Shown one piece after another: positions 12,601-24,622 of a stretch of 64,000 bases of DNA (position 1 is the stretch's first letter; each line of letters opens with the position of its first letter). Under the pieces are notes generated by a model. That model was not told the DNA's origin. It did no database searches and saw nothing but the letters and a program-made list of their open reading frames with translations. This DNA comes from Channa striata (taxonomy: Eukaryota; Chordata; Actinopteri; Anabantiformes; Channidae). The stretch spans positions 22,591,588 through 22,655,587 of the forward strand of contig CM065181.1 in NCBI GenBank assembly GCA_033026295.1. Reading direction: 5' to 3'. Position numbers and translations under genes: made by a program.

Positions 12601-14021
12601 CAGTGGGGGAAAAAATTATTTGAACCCCAGCTGATTTTGTAAGTTTGCCCACTAACAAAGAAATGATCAGTCTATAATTTCTATGGTAGGTTCATTTGAA
12701 CAGTGAGAGACAACAATGACAAAAAAAAAAATCCAGAACAATGCCTTTCAAAAAAAGTTATAAATTAATTTGCATTTCCATGAAGGAAATAAGTATTTGA
12801 TCCCTTTGAAAAACGTGCTTTAGTACTTGGTGGCAAAACCTTTGTTGGCAATCACAGAGGTACGCCGTTTCTTGAAGTTGGCCACAAGGTTTGCACACAT
12901 CTCAGGGGGGATTTTGGCCCACTCCTCTTTGCAGATCCTCTCCAAGTCATTAATGTTTCGTGGCTGATGTTTGGCAACTGGAACCTTCAGCTCCCTCCAC
13001 AGATTTTCTATGGGATTAAGGTCTGGAGACTGACTAGGCCTCTCCATGAAATATGCTTCTTCTTGAGCCAATCCTTTGTTGCCTTGGCGTGTGTTTTGGA
13101 TCATTGTCATGCTGGGTTAAATCACCCATTTTCAATGCCCTGACTGAGGGAAGGAGGTTTCACCAACAACATGGCCCCATCCATCCTCCCTTTGATGCGG
13201 TGCAATTGTCCTGTCCCCTTGGCAGAAAAACACCCCAAAATAATGCACCTCCAAACGGTACGGTGTTTTTGGAGTCATAGGCAGCATTTTAAACCGAGTT
13301 GAGTTGATGAGCTCAATTTTGGTCTCATCAGACCACAACAACCCAGTCTTCCTCTGAATCAGTCAGATGTTCAGTGGCAAATTCAAACGGGCCTGTAGAT
13401 GGGCTTTCTTGAGCAATGGCACAGCAGGATTTCAGTCCTTCACGCGTAGTGTGTTACCAACTTTTTGGTGACTATGGTCCCAGCTGCCTTGAGACCATTG
13501 ACAAGTTCCAGTAGTTCTGGGCTGATTTCACCGTTCTCATTATCATTGAAACTTCTGGTGAGATCTTGCATGGAGCTTGAGACCAGGGAGATTGTTAATT
13601 TATGTTTCTTCCATTTTGAATAATTGCACCAACTGTTGTCACCTTCTCACCCATTACAGCCCATTCCAGCCTTGTGTAGGTCCACAATCTTGTCCCTGAC
13701 ATCCAAAGCTCTTTGGTCTTGGCCATGGTAAAATCTGGATTGATTGATTGTTCTGTGAGGTCTCTTTTTAATAAAGCAGGGCTGCAAAATTTTATAAGAA
13801 ACCTGGGAGCCTGAGATCTTTTGACGGATAGGGGATCAAATACTTATTTCCTTCATGAAATGCAAATTTTTATAACTTTTTCGCGTTTTCTGGATTTTTT
13901 TGTCATTTTTGTCTCTCACTGTTCAAATAAACCTACCATAGAAATTATAGACTGATCATTTCTTTGTTAGTGGGCAAACTTACAAAATCAGCTGGGGTTC
14001 AAATAATTTTTTCCCTCACTG
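12601..14021 (-). mobile_element. Tc1/mariner transposon, decayed
   Basis: A complete 1.42-kb element flanked by TA on both sides, the expected Tc1/mariner target duplication. The inverted repeats of about 190-200 bases (12601-12804 and 13832-14021) start CAGTGNGGGAAAAAATTATT and contain the shared internal block ending in GATCCC. The transposase runs on the minus strand from a start at 13726 (MAKTKE...) to 12820, but is split by frameshifts: the SDETK segment lies around 13330 and PSQSPDLNPIENLWRELK around 13000. It is therefore inactive, while its ends still look like transposase substrates. It sits between the orphan alpha-3 exon and the complete class I gene. Confidence 0.93.
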
Positions 14022-14029
14022 TATACATA

Positions 14030-15120
14030 CACACACACACATATATATATAAAATATATATATAAAATGTTTGTGGTTTTCAGCCTGGCGTGATCAGCCA
14101 CATTAGGACTGATGATCTTCACCTGAAGGGCCAGGATCAGCACGCCCCAATCTGACCAGTCTAAATCACACTGAAGGAAGTATTGGCCATTTAAAAAAAT
14201 CTCCACAGCAAGTATCACTTCAAACCTTTTACTTCAGTACTAAAAAGATTTACAGTTACTCCACCAAGCAAACAATTTCTTTTCAACAAGAATGAATATT
14301 ATTGCAGTAAAGTAAATCCAACAGTTCAACAAAACATTTTTTATACAGACATAATTACTTTGCAAGTTTTTTCCATTGCCATTAAAAAGGTTAAGCTCAT
14401 CAATATGACTTTTATTTATAGTGCACTTTTCACTACAGATAATAAAAAGAAAAATAATAAATCCATTCACCACAATACACCAGTTAAAAAGACGGCTTGA
14501 TAAAAATACTTTCCAATTTGTCCACTACTAGGAAGCTGAACCCAGAAAAAAAAAGATTACATTTAAGTAAGTTGGCTTTAAGTCACTGCTTAAAGCCAAC
14601 AACAGACAGACACACTAATCACTGGTTACCAGTATGAGATAATGGTCTGTAATATCTGATTCTAAATTTGATTCATATAGCTTTGAAAAGCTCAGACATG
14701 CAAATATTTTGCATCAAACACCAAAACAATAGTTGGAATATAGTTCACAACTTTAAAGGAAGCTTAATAAAAACTTTACAGCAGTTGCATAAATCAAATA
14801 AAATAGTTCAACTTAACTATTATCACTTATTTTTAAATCATCACTGTCCATCTCTCACCTTTCTTCTTACCTAATGTAATGCACCACCCCTGTTGGGAAG
14901 GTAACTTTAGCTTACTTAGGTAACTCTCACATAGGTTTTTAGTCTCCCCTGTCCAGCAATAAAAGGACTGATGGACTGATGGCATTTATAAACTCTATGT
15001 TCAGAACTTTTGATACTTAGACTTGTTAGGGGGCAAACCTGAATTGATTCCATAAGTGGCTTATGTTTTCAAAGCACATTCAGTTATGGATTCTAAAAAT
15101 AATTGACGTGCACTGATGCA
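14030..15120. other. Sequence downstream of the class I gene
   Basis: AT-rich sequence 3' of the class I stop codon (minus-strand sense) with no open exon. It probably holds the 3' UTR and flanking sequence; no single polyadenylation signal can be chosen. Confidence 0.4.
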
Positions 15121-15122
15121 AT

Positions 15123-15172
15123 TTATCTTGGAAGCATTTGTTGAGTCTCGAAGTTCTCTTTTGATGGATTGC
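15123..15172 (-). CDS. Class I exon 7, cytoplasmic tail end
   Basis: After acceptor tttgtag the frame reads SNPSKENFETQQMLPR and then TAA at 15125-15123. This short polar tail is typical of the last coding exon of fish class I genes. The phase agrees with the preceding exon. Assignment rests on splice signals and phase. Confidence 0.6.
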
Positions 15173-18100
15173 CTACAAAGATAAAGAGTCGTGTTATTTT
15201 CTTCATACATTTTCCTAATAAAAATAGTCCCTATGACAACTGCCTCCACAAATATGTAATTATCCAGTAAACAAAAACAGTCATTGCTTCAAAATTTTTA
15301 TAACATACTCTTCAATGCTTGGCGTACCACAAATGATTTGCCATTAACCCTAGTTGTATTTGAGTGGTGACAGAAATCTAGATGAGGGAAAACTTAAAAT
15401 CTGGGTTAGTGAAGCCAACATTATCTTTGGAGCAAGAAAATGTTCATTTTAACTTACTACTGGTACTGCTACCACCACTGGTATTGACAGACTCTCGTGA
15501 CCCTGTGAAGAGAAACAAAAGTGTCGTTACACCTTGGACTAGATGTGACATCACATAAACTAGAAACTGATTATGTCGTGACACTGAAAAACTGCAGGGA
15601 CTGCACTGAAGTCAGTTCCAGCAGTTGCTTCACTTTTTCTTTCTTTGAAATGACAATTAGCAATATAATGTTACATACTACAGTTAGAGAAAATGTTTAG
15701 TCTCAACATACTTCATTGTTACTTTCATCATTCAAATGCTACAACACAATAGCTCAAGACTTGACTTATCAGTTAACCCTTAATCTGCATTTTATTTTTG
15801 GCATAGAGAAACAAAATCGGTACCTTTGTTGAAGCATGAAAGCTCTGTAGAGAAAACATATGCACATTAATAATTTAGACTGCACAACTAGAGATTTTTT
15901 TTTTTATATCTTGAAAAGTTTTGGGCTGAATAATCTTTTTTGAAGGACACACAGTATGACCCAGTAACTAGCTTCCACTCAGGCTTTTGATGTAGCAGAG
16001 ATGAAATCTCTATACTGACTCATTACAAATGCATTCAATTGTTATTATGAGAAGCAAAGATTTCAATATTAAAAATAATTCTGGGCCTCACGCCAGACGT
16101 GAAAGGATTATTTCTTAATACTTACCAATTTCTTATACTTGGTATTTTCTTATAGATGTGATTAAACCTTATGAGTGGTTCTGACCTGCCATGTGTATCA
16201 AATCTTTACATGGGAAAAAAACTTGACTGACTTTTAGATTTATACTTTGGCTTTACCTGAAATTATTTTAAAATGAATTAATATCTCAGGTTCATCCCCT
16301 CATATTAATTTATTATATTATATAATATATTTGTCTCTCTGCTTATGACATATCACTAAGAGGTTATCAACATTTTCTAACGGGGTTGGCTCCTGTAGTA
16401 AAGCTTAGCCATAAACAAAGCAGAACAGAAGTCTTGTACAGTATATTGGGGCAGTGATTATGCTAAGTATCTAATTTCACTAAAATGCAGTGTGACATGA
16501 CCACATGGTATTCATCTGTTTCAAATGAAAAATTTATGACACGTTCGTACTGTTGAGTTCGATGAATCTGGTGCACTGATGAGAGAAGACAATAGTTGTA
16601 CATTTCACTTACCTAGTTTGCCCGTTTTAATCAAAAGGGCCAGCACCACGCCAGCGATTAGAACCACTAGGACCACCACTACTACTGCAGCAATAATAAT
16701 AACTCCTCCAGAACCATCAGAGGTGTGAGGAAGTTTCTGATCTATAAATAAATAATAAAACACACAAATGAACATTCAGTTTTATGTTGAGTTCAATTTC
16801 AATATCATTTGCTTTTGTTAAGCTCAATTTACTAAAGTGGTGATTTATCACTGTTCATTCTAAATATCGCTTGTCCTCTGGAATTATGGTCACATGACGC
16901 TAGTAAGGATGCAAAAACAAACTAGCTCCTTCTTAGTTAAAGTGAAATGTTTTATGCTTCTAAAGGAAAAATGAAGGTATTTCATGAATATGGAGCATTT
17001 AGGGAACTCGTACTGCAGCCCACATAAACCAATAAAAAATGATTGTCTTCCATTTACTTAAACAAATTTAGTTATGGAGGACATTTGTGTTTGACCACCT
17101 AATTGTTATAAAGGTGTCCTTCAGATTCGTGACTTCGCCCTGCCTTGCTACTAACATGTCCAAATATCTATTCATGAGCATTTTTAGCTCCCTTTGTATT
17201 GTTATGTTTCCTGTATATGAAATTGTTTTCAAAAATTAACAAAGATGATACTGATTCCAATCAAGACACTAATTCTTACCCCAAACCTCATTAACATATA
17301 CATTTGTTGCCCTATGAATGACTTCACAGGTGTATGTAGACACGTCACTCCTCAAAATCTCCACACTGTCTCGTCTCTGGTAGGTGTCGTCATGATTTGG
17401 TCGAACTCCTGAGGTTATCAGTCCATCCTCTGGAGTAAGAGCACGGCCGTTCCTTCTGATATACAGGACGATGTCTTTTGGGTAGAAACCTGTGGCCAGG
17501 CACGTCAGCATGACATTTGTCTTAATCTTGGTGTTTTTCGCAAACACAAACACGTTCAGGTGGAGCTGGATGGGGGAATAAAAAAAAAAAGGCCACCTTA
17601 GCTCATGATTGAAGATCAATGTTACAACAAATAACTGCTTTGAACAAATAATGACACCACAAACTGCACAATACAATAAAAGGTAATCCATTGCATCTAC
17701 TGCTATAAAATCAGAATATTCAATTACAGATATTTCCAAGTTAAACACAGACATCATTCTCAGAGAAAAAGTCAGCCCATGTACATTTTGAAGTCAGAAA
17801 TAAGCACACTGCATATTTTGGATATCTAATTTATGCTATTAAAGTCAGTTTTAGAACTGATACTACCCAAAAATAAAAACTAAACCATTTATAGTAGCTC
17901 AGTATAAACTCTGCCATGAAAGCGTTTAAGGAAATTAATTCGACCGAGAAAGCGTGAAAGCATGACCCCTTTTTCTAACTGAGCATTTACACAGACACAG
18001 GAACATCTTTGTACGGGCGGGATGCTAGTCTGTGTAGACTTAAGCCCTGCACAACTGGCCAAACACGTGAATTTCTTAATTTAAAAGAAAAAAAAAAAAA

Positions 18101-21100
18101 AACTAACAAAAAACAAAAAAACACCCCACACTTTTATGGGGCAGAACAGCTAACAAGAGAAATGAACATGCTCTATGTTCACAGTTGGGTTCCAAAGTTT
18201 GCATCCCTTTGATAAATTAAAATGTAACTTTATTAATTTCCCATAAATTAATGCTTGTACTAACCAATTGTACATTTAATATTGTACTGATTAAAAAAAA
18301 AAATTGTGTCAATCTTTTGAAAATTTCAAAATAAGGGGAATGTAAACTTTTGCACTCAACTGTATGTATATGTACCGTTGTTGTAGCCTAGTCGGTAAAA
18401 GATTTTATCCTTTCATAAAATACTAATAGACTCTACTCATAGTGTTTTGTGTTTCCATTTGCATTCATAATTATTTGTGTAGCAGTTATAAAATATTTTG
18501 TATAAATCCCAAACAGGACTAGCTGATTTCTTTTTCCATTTTCTCATTGTTTCATTAATAAAGGCACTTCTATAATCTTTAATAATATCAATTTAAAACA
18601 AAGACATTTCTCTCATACTTACAGGCCTCTTTTGTGTCGTTTTTTTGATAATCTATGAATTTGTTCAACCAATTCATACACTCGTTTTCCAGGTAGCCTT
18701 TGGTGTATTCTTTCAGGACCTGGACACCATCCCACTTCCTCTTGGTCTCAAGTGCGGCAGAAGTCGGGGCGACCCAAACTAAGTCTCTGTCATCAAAGGA
18801 CAAAAAGTCCTGTCCATCATAACTGTACATGTCTTTGCCGTCGATGAATTTGAGCTGACCGTCTTTCATTTCAGCCTTACAGCCATGCATCCACTGAAGG
18901 ACATGGATGTCTGAAAGGCAAGGTGGTGAAACAGATGACCAACAACAGAAATCAACAAATCTGCAATCAGACTAGATCATGAGAAAAATATGAACCAAAA
19001 ATATAGTATAAGGTAAGAAATGTTATTTAGTTAACAAAAATTTCTACAACTCTAATACCCAAGCAGTAATGACTTGTTTGTATGAACGAAAACAATTTAT
19101 TTGTACAAATATATTATAATTTTCAGACTCAGGCATAAATTCATGAAATTACCAACTACATTAACTTTATATCTTAATAGACAATTTAAGAACTAAAAAA
19201 AGAAGAAGCAATTTCGATAAATACATTTCCATAAAAGACTTACTTATCACAAATGATACAAATAAGAACATATGCAATTAGACTTTTAAAAGACCTTTTT
19301 GTTGATCCCTTAATTAAAATATATAATGTTTTATAACTTAAACTTTTTAACTTGGTTTAATAATACTGATCGATCAAAGGTGAACCAGCTGCTCATGTTT
19401 TATGGGCCTTACCGGAGTCATTTTGCCTCATTCGTTCCTTCAGGATATTGATGTTGACTTTGAACCACTGCTGCTTACTCTTGCGGGACTCTGTGCCTTT
19501 TACCCAGTATTCTTGTGGAAGGTTCTTCTCCATCCAGTCCTGCTTTGGAACTTTTTCCTGATGGTCACTGTCAAAGTAGTCGATCATCTTGTTATCCAGC
19601 AGCCCCATGGCCGTGAACTCGTGGAAACCCTTGAGTCCGACAGGTTTGGAGAAAGCCGTGTAGATGTAGGAGAGGGAATGAATCTCTGAAAGTCACACAG
19701 AGACAGATTTTTAGATTAGCAGATAACTGATCTAATTCTGATTACTGCAATGAGCCCTACAATTTCTACAAATATCTAAACATGGGATTTCATTCACTGG
19801 GAAAGAATTAAAAACAACCACAAATCTACAATTGGATGGAATTAAAATCCACTGTCATAGTAAGCACTGCAAACAATGAAATCCAGAATGCAACAACAAG
19901 CTGTGCTTAAAAACAGACATACAAAAACACAGAAAGACCAAGGAATGATAGTAAAACGTAGTCTTACTTATACCAAAATAAAGTGGGCAGTCTTATTATC
20001 AGTGCATAATGGAACTAAGGGCACTGAGGGACATGACTAGCAAGGTAAAGAACTCCCTTAAGTTATCACACTTGACCTCTAGGCCTAATGAGGTTAAGGG
20101 AAACTAAAGAAAATAAAACCTGCATTCAAAACCTCAGCTATAAAATATTAATGTACTCTGGTTCCCATGAGCCAATGGCTGCTCCAAAGTAGTGATTTGC
20201 TAAATGCCATAACGCACTGCTTGTGTGTTACATTGTTTAGCTCTACACTGCCTGATTAAAAAATAAAATCATTTTTTGATACTGTCCTGATGACTGAAAC
20301 TTTGCTTTAATGCTTAAACCATTATTTATTCAGGGAAGACTTACAGAGAAGCCACCTTTCTTTGTCAGAATTCCCCAATCACATTCACAAAAGTTGTACA
20401 ACCGGTACAACCAGAGTCTGATCTGCATGACACTAACCAGCTCCGCATAAGAAGCCACATTTAAGGTATTGGTTAGAGGAGTCAGTGCTTTGTACATTTG
20501 TCCTACTGCCTTTTTAATCCTGCCCGTTTTCGAGTTACCCAAAACTTTGATCAAGATCTTACATTACTTATTAAATGACATTAAGTACAGTTTCAAAAAG
20601 TGGGACTGTAGTAGTAATTCAGCCATGTCAATGTGGTCAGCCACATGTAAGTTCAACTAGAATAAGTCTGAAGCATAAACATGGCTAAAAAATTAAAGCT
20701 TCCCACAGATATTGCAATATTGTTGTTATTTCTGCCAATCAGTACCAAGAAATTGAATACATAAATGAATGTACTTCAAGAATTTTTTTTTCAAATCTGC
20801 CGCAGACTTGAGCTGTTGGCAAAAAAACGAAGGAAGAATGAGGAACATAATTTCACATAAACAACCCAACTTTTACAGTCCAACCTTGTTTACGAGCCAA
20901 TGATTGACTGCTCAGCACGTCAAAGATCTTAACAATGCAAGGGTGGGGTTCAAAGATCATAACAGTAAAGTAATAAACACTCACGCATTCAACAGTGTGT
21001 CAGTGCCAGTCTCCGATTACGCTTTCATAACAAAAAATCCTTTAAATTAGTTACAATAGCTCCTGCACTTATTACTTTTAAATAGTTAAACACAAATACA

Positions 21101-21739
21101 ACATTTCCTTAAACCAGTGTAAGTTAAATAAGGTAGGAAAAATGAGTACACTGTAATAATCAAGTTTATTGTTTTAAAAACAGCTATTTGTCTAACCTTC
21201 TAACATTCAATAATCATTCATACCTCAACTGTGAAAACCATGGACTTTCTTCACCATATATAATGGAAAATGTATTTTGTTTAGATTTTTCTCTCCTTGT
21301 TTGACAAAACAAACAAGTTTCCACCATTTGGATTTTAAAACCAAACAATGAACACTGAAAAAAACATGTAATTTTCATTTCATACGCATTATTGTTTCAA
21401 GAAGAAATATTTTATAAGACAAAAAGGATCCGTGCCCCAGTCACAGACACGCTGTTGATTGACATGAGGAAGTTGTCAAACAAACGTCATTTTGTCGGTT
21501 TCGTTGTAACAAACCCAAACATTGGTTGTATATCATTTAAACGTGTAGATATTAACCGTCTATGTTATTAAATATAGCTGTAATAATCGACAGAAAGTCG
21601 TATTTTCGCAGACGTCACAGCTGGCTCCCTTTTACTTTCGCTTTTGACGGGGCTCACGTTACCGGTCACAAAGCTCCAACTTACCGCCGTGTACCGTCAG
21701 CACGGACCCCAGAACCAGAACAACCGCGACGGAGAACAT
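15123..21739 (-). CDS. MHC class I alpha chain gene, seven exons, frameshift in alpha-3
   Basis: A class I heavy chain, which presents peptides on the cell surface with beta-2-microglobulin. Minus-strand exons: 21739-21685 leader, 19685-19413 alpha-1, 18910-18623 alpha-2, 17565-17280 alpha-3, 16741-16613 transmembrane, 15502-15458 and 15172-15123 cytoplasmic. All introns are GT/AG and phase 1. Alpha-1 opens IHSLSYIYTAF; alpha-2 has the disulfide cysteines in HGCKAE and ENECMNWL and the peptide-end residues T-K-W in ETKRKW. The alpha-3 exon is 286 nt, while the sister copy at 11.6 kb is 285 nt: an extra A after CCTGA shifts the frame and gives a stop about 12 codons into the exon. Without it the gene would encode 374 residues. 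It is either a very recent pseudogene or a sequence error. The fish class I lineage cannot be assigned by eye. Confidence 0.9.
15458..15502 (-). CDS. Class I exon 6, cytoplasmic
   Basis: A 45-nt exon between cttcacag and GTAAGT, phase 1 on both sides. It encodes a Ser/Gly-rich segment (GSRESVNTSGGSSTS). The small size and composition fit a class I cytoplasmic exon. Confidence 0.65.
16613..16741 (-). CDS. Class I exon 5, connecting peptide and transmembrane helix
   Basis: A 129-nt exon (acceptor ttatag, donor GTAAGT). A short Ser/Gly-rich connecting peptide is followed by about 24 uninterrupted Val/Ile/Ala/Leu residues and then KTGKL as the stop-transfer. This is a single-pass membrane anchor in phase with neighbouring exons. 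Confidence 0.9.
17280..17565 (-). CDS. Class I exon 4, alpha-3 Ig domain, frameshifted
   Basis: The Ig C1-set domain has cysteines in LTCLATGFYPKDI and STYTCEV, with acceptor catccag and donor GTAAGA. The exon is 286 nt, not divisible by three, because of an extra A near its 5' end (CCTGAACGTG against CCTGACGTG in the copy at 11.9 kb). Read from exon 3, the frame becomes PPERVCVCEKHQD and stops. No alternative AG nearby restores the frame. Confidence 0.88.
18623..18910 (-). CDS. Class I exon 3, alpha-2 domain
   Basis: A 288-nt exon, acceptor tttcag, donor GTAAGT. It starts DIHVLQWMHGCKAE and contains SYDGQDFLSFDDRDLVWVAP, TKRKWDGVQVLKEYTKGYL and the second cysteine in ENECMNWL. By comparison with mammalian class I, T143/K146/W147 and Y159 are present and position 171 is Phe rather than Tyr (my alignment by eye). 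Confidence 0.93.
19413..19685 (-). CDS. Class I exon 2, alpha-1 domain
   Basis: A 273-nt exon, acceptor ctttcag, donor GTAAGG. It encodes HSLSYIYTAFSKPVGL, FTAMGLLDNKMIDYFDSD, VPKQDWMEKN and KQQWFKVNINILKERMRQND, in the expected strand-helix order of a class I alpha-1 domain. It is open throughout and in phase. Confidence 0.93.
21628..21646 (-). promoter_or_regulatory. IRF/ISRE-like element in class I intron 1
   Basis: On the minus strand the sequence reads AAAAGCGAAAGTAAAAGGG, containing the IRF core AANNGAAA followed by a second GAAA-like half. Class I genes are usually interferon-induced through an ISRE near the start site. Here the match lies about 40 bases inside intron 1, with a CRE-like gacgtca at 21611-21617. 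Regulatory use is inferred. Confidence 0.35.
21685..21739 (-). CDS. Class I exon 1, signal peptide
   Basis: ATG at 21739 begins MFSVAVVLVLGSVLTVHG, a hydrophobic signal peptide, followed by a strong GTAAGT donor in phase 1. It lies in a CpG-rich stretch (21.6-21.9 kb) that is the likely promoter region. Confidence 0.88.
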
Positions 21740-21949
21740 TGTGAACGCGAAGCCGGGTCTTTCTCTGCCCTCCAGAACCACGTTCTGTCCGACTTTAGCA
21801 CCGTCCGAACCCTGCGTGACCGCCCGCTGTGACGCGCCGCCTCCTTCCTGCTTCTCTGCTCTCCGCGGTGCGTTCAGGGCTGCTCGGTCATTACATACAC
21901 TACCAGCAAACAGCGCCACGTCCTCCACAGCGCTGATTAGAGCTCACGT

Positions 21950-24600
21950 GGTTTTATTGACTGATTTTTATTATTTTTGTTCAATCGACTTCATACCTAA
22001 TTTAATTACAGATTAGTTCTTTAAATCTTTCTTAATTTTCGGGTTTGCGGTTTAACAATTACCTTGGGCTGACCACAGTACTGACGTTATTAGTCTCAAA
22101 AAAAGGCAGCTCATGAACATAAAAATACAGATTTTCTTATTATGTACTAAATCCTCTGCATGGCCATGAATTTTAAAAACATCCCCTGTCGAGGAATTAC
22201 TCAGTTTTTTTAGTGGAGGCCGTTGGTCAACATGCCTGGCATCTGTAGATAATGTGCAGTTATAGCACATTTAACATAATGTTAAGTACAACAATGAGTT
22301 CAGTTGAACTTATCATGTGTATTCGTATACTGTTTATAATTCGACTTGTTGTTAGTTATTGAAATATCCTCAATTTCCCATGGTCAGATTTTTTTGTATA
22401 CCCATGATTGGTGTCAAAGTTACACTAAAGTTTGAACTTTAGTGTAACTAAAGTTTTCTTTAAAAAAAATTTGTTTTTTTAAAAAAATTTTTAATTCTTC
22501 AACTGCTGTGCAACAACAAATATTAGGTTGTTACAGACATCTTTTGAAACTGTTTTTTTTTTTGTAAAAACACTTTCAAACAGATGCTGAAATTTCTAAA
22601 CACTTGAGTGTGATTTCGAATAGATTAGAACCAGTTGAAGTGCTCAATGGCCTGACAACAGTCTGTGAACGCACCGCTGCAACTTCCTGTTATCGGATCT
22701 GTTCTGTGGTTTGTTTTTGTGTGTCACCATTTTAGAAGCCAGTTCCTGCACTGCACAAATCCACCAAATGTTTGATTTCTAAACTGTTAGTTGTCAAATG
22801 TTTGTCTTTTCCATCTTAAAAACAAAGTTAACTTCTCAGAGTTGGGTACTCACCTTGTTTGTGCCTTTGTGACTTTGAGTAGCAGCTATAAACAACTACA
22901 ACTTCAACTATTTCCTAAAGTTTTGTGGCTGAAGACAGATATCAACAAATAGATACAGAAAATAATAACTATTTAAAATAAACAAAAAAACAACAACAAC
23001 AAAACAACTAAGTTCTGGCAGAAATTCATATTGTAACGAGGCAATAAAATTTAAATATTAATACGTTATTATTAATATTTTTACATATAGTCATTTGACA
23101 AACGCTTTTATCCAAAGCAAGTTAGTGAGGTACAAGGCAGCAAAAAATATAAATAAAAAGAAACAATAATATTAAGGAGGAAAAAAAACAAAAAAAAAGG
23201 AAACAACGTGCTATGAGACGAAGTGTTTCCGTTTCATTTGATGTAAGTGCATTTCTGTTTGCAGCAGTGTGAGTGAGGTTCCTGTATTTCCCCTGAAAGC
23301 TTAATGTACAGGTTGTACACACCTGCGCATCACCTAAATGGAAATATTAGTCATAAACTCATTAGTATAGAATCTTCTGGCTGAATGTTTCGGGTGGCCA
23401 GGGTTCATATTTATTTCTAACATTTTACGCGCGGACCTGCTGACACCGGTGTTCCAAATTTACCCGTGACCACGTTAGCTGGTGACGACTCAGATTTAAG
23501 GACGAAAAGGCCTGTGACTTATGAGAAATATTCACACATCGACCGACTCCTACATTTCATAGACGCTCATGGATATTTGATCACAGATGTTCTGAGCTCT
23601 GTTAGCATTCAGAAATCACAGCGTTAGCCCAGCGTTAGCTTACAGACTACGACGGAGACGGGACGTTTTTTAACTTTGGTTTTTACAAACGTGGAACGGC
23701 GGACATCTTACCGCCTCCTGTCGGCTCCACATTCAGCCACATCAGGGGCAAAAACAGAAATATCCAGGTGGCCGGTCGATTCATGGTTTAACACCGAAAA
23801 ACACTTGTGTCGAATGGGAAGAAAACAGCGCTCGCGGAAACAGATGGGAAGTGTGTGTTGTTTGGATATTACGCCCATGGGCCAATCACATAATTCAGGA
23901 CAGGTTGCTAGGCAGATTACAATGAGACAGGTTTCCGTCTGACATGAGAGCGTGGACCGGGCCCGGAGAAAAGGGGCCCCCAGGTGTCAGCTCATATTCT
24001 GTGTAGGACCCCCAGACAAAAAGACACAATCTCTGCTCAGTTTTCTTCGGGGAATTTTATATCACATCCTGCACATCCCAAGCCAGTGTTCATATTCAAA
24101 TCAGCAAGACGACAAATTCACACATTTACAAAGAACTTCTTACAATACTAATCTACGCAGAGTTATGATCACACTCTTTCACATTCACGCTGACTTTTGC
24201 AGAGAACACATTTGATACCAACAGTGAGTGTTTCTGTAAATTCAGTTTCTATAAAATGAGTCTCTCACTGCTTTGTTTAAGTTAAATAAAAATATGAAAA
24301 ACCTTATACTACAGTACCAGACATGTATAAACACTTTATTTTATTTTATTCTTTGCACTTTTATCCTTAAATTTGAATTAAATTGTGATTTATCAGGGAC
24401 ATTCACTAAAACATGTGTCTGTCTGCCTTCTTATTCTCTGATCCACTGGGCAACCTTTCCAGCAACATTTCAGGGTATAAAGTATTTCAATAGACTTTTA
24501 AATCTATGTCTGTATTGCTGTCACTTGAAGGAATGGACAAAAAACATCAGTGTATGTATCACCATCCTCATATGTGCACAATCCTGCTTCTAGATCAGCT
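21950..24600. other. Intergenic between class I and qrfp
   Basis: No supportable exon. It contains poly-A/poly-T-rich stretches near 22.45 and 22.98-23.2 kb and an L2-type repeat end (listed separately). The short CpG-containing patch near 23.6-23.85 kb could be regulatory but shows no clear element. Confidence 0.4.
23080..23140 (-). repeat. L2/SINE conserved 3' tail fragment
   Basis: On the minus strand this contains GCTTTGGATAAAAGCGTTTG, the near-invariant 3' stem-loop segment shared by fish L2-clade LINEs and the SINEs they mobilise. It is nearly the same segment that ends the LINE at 49.1 kb. Only the tail is preserved. Confidence 0.65.
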
Positions 24601-24622
24601 AGTCACAGCTTGTTTTCCTCAA

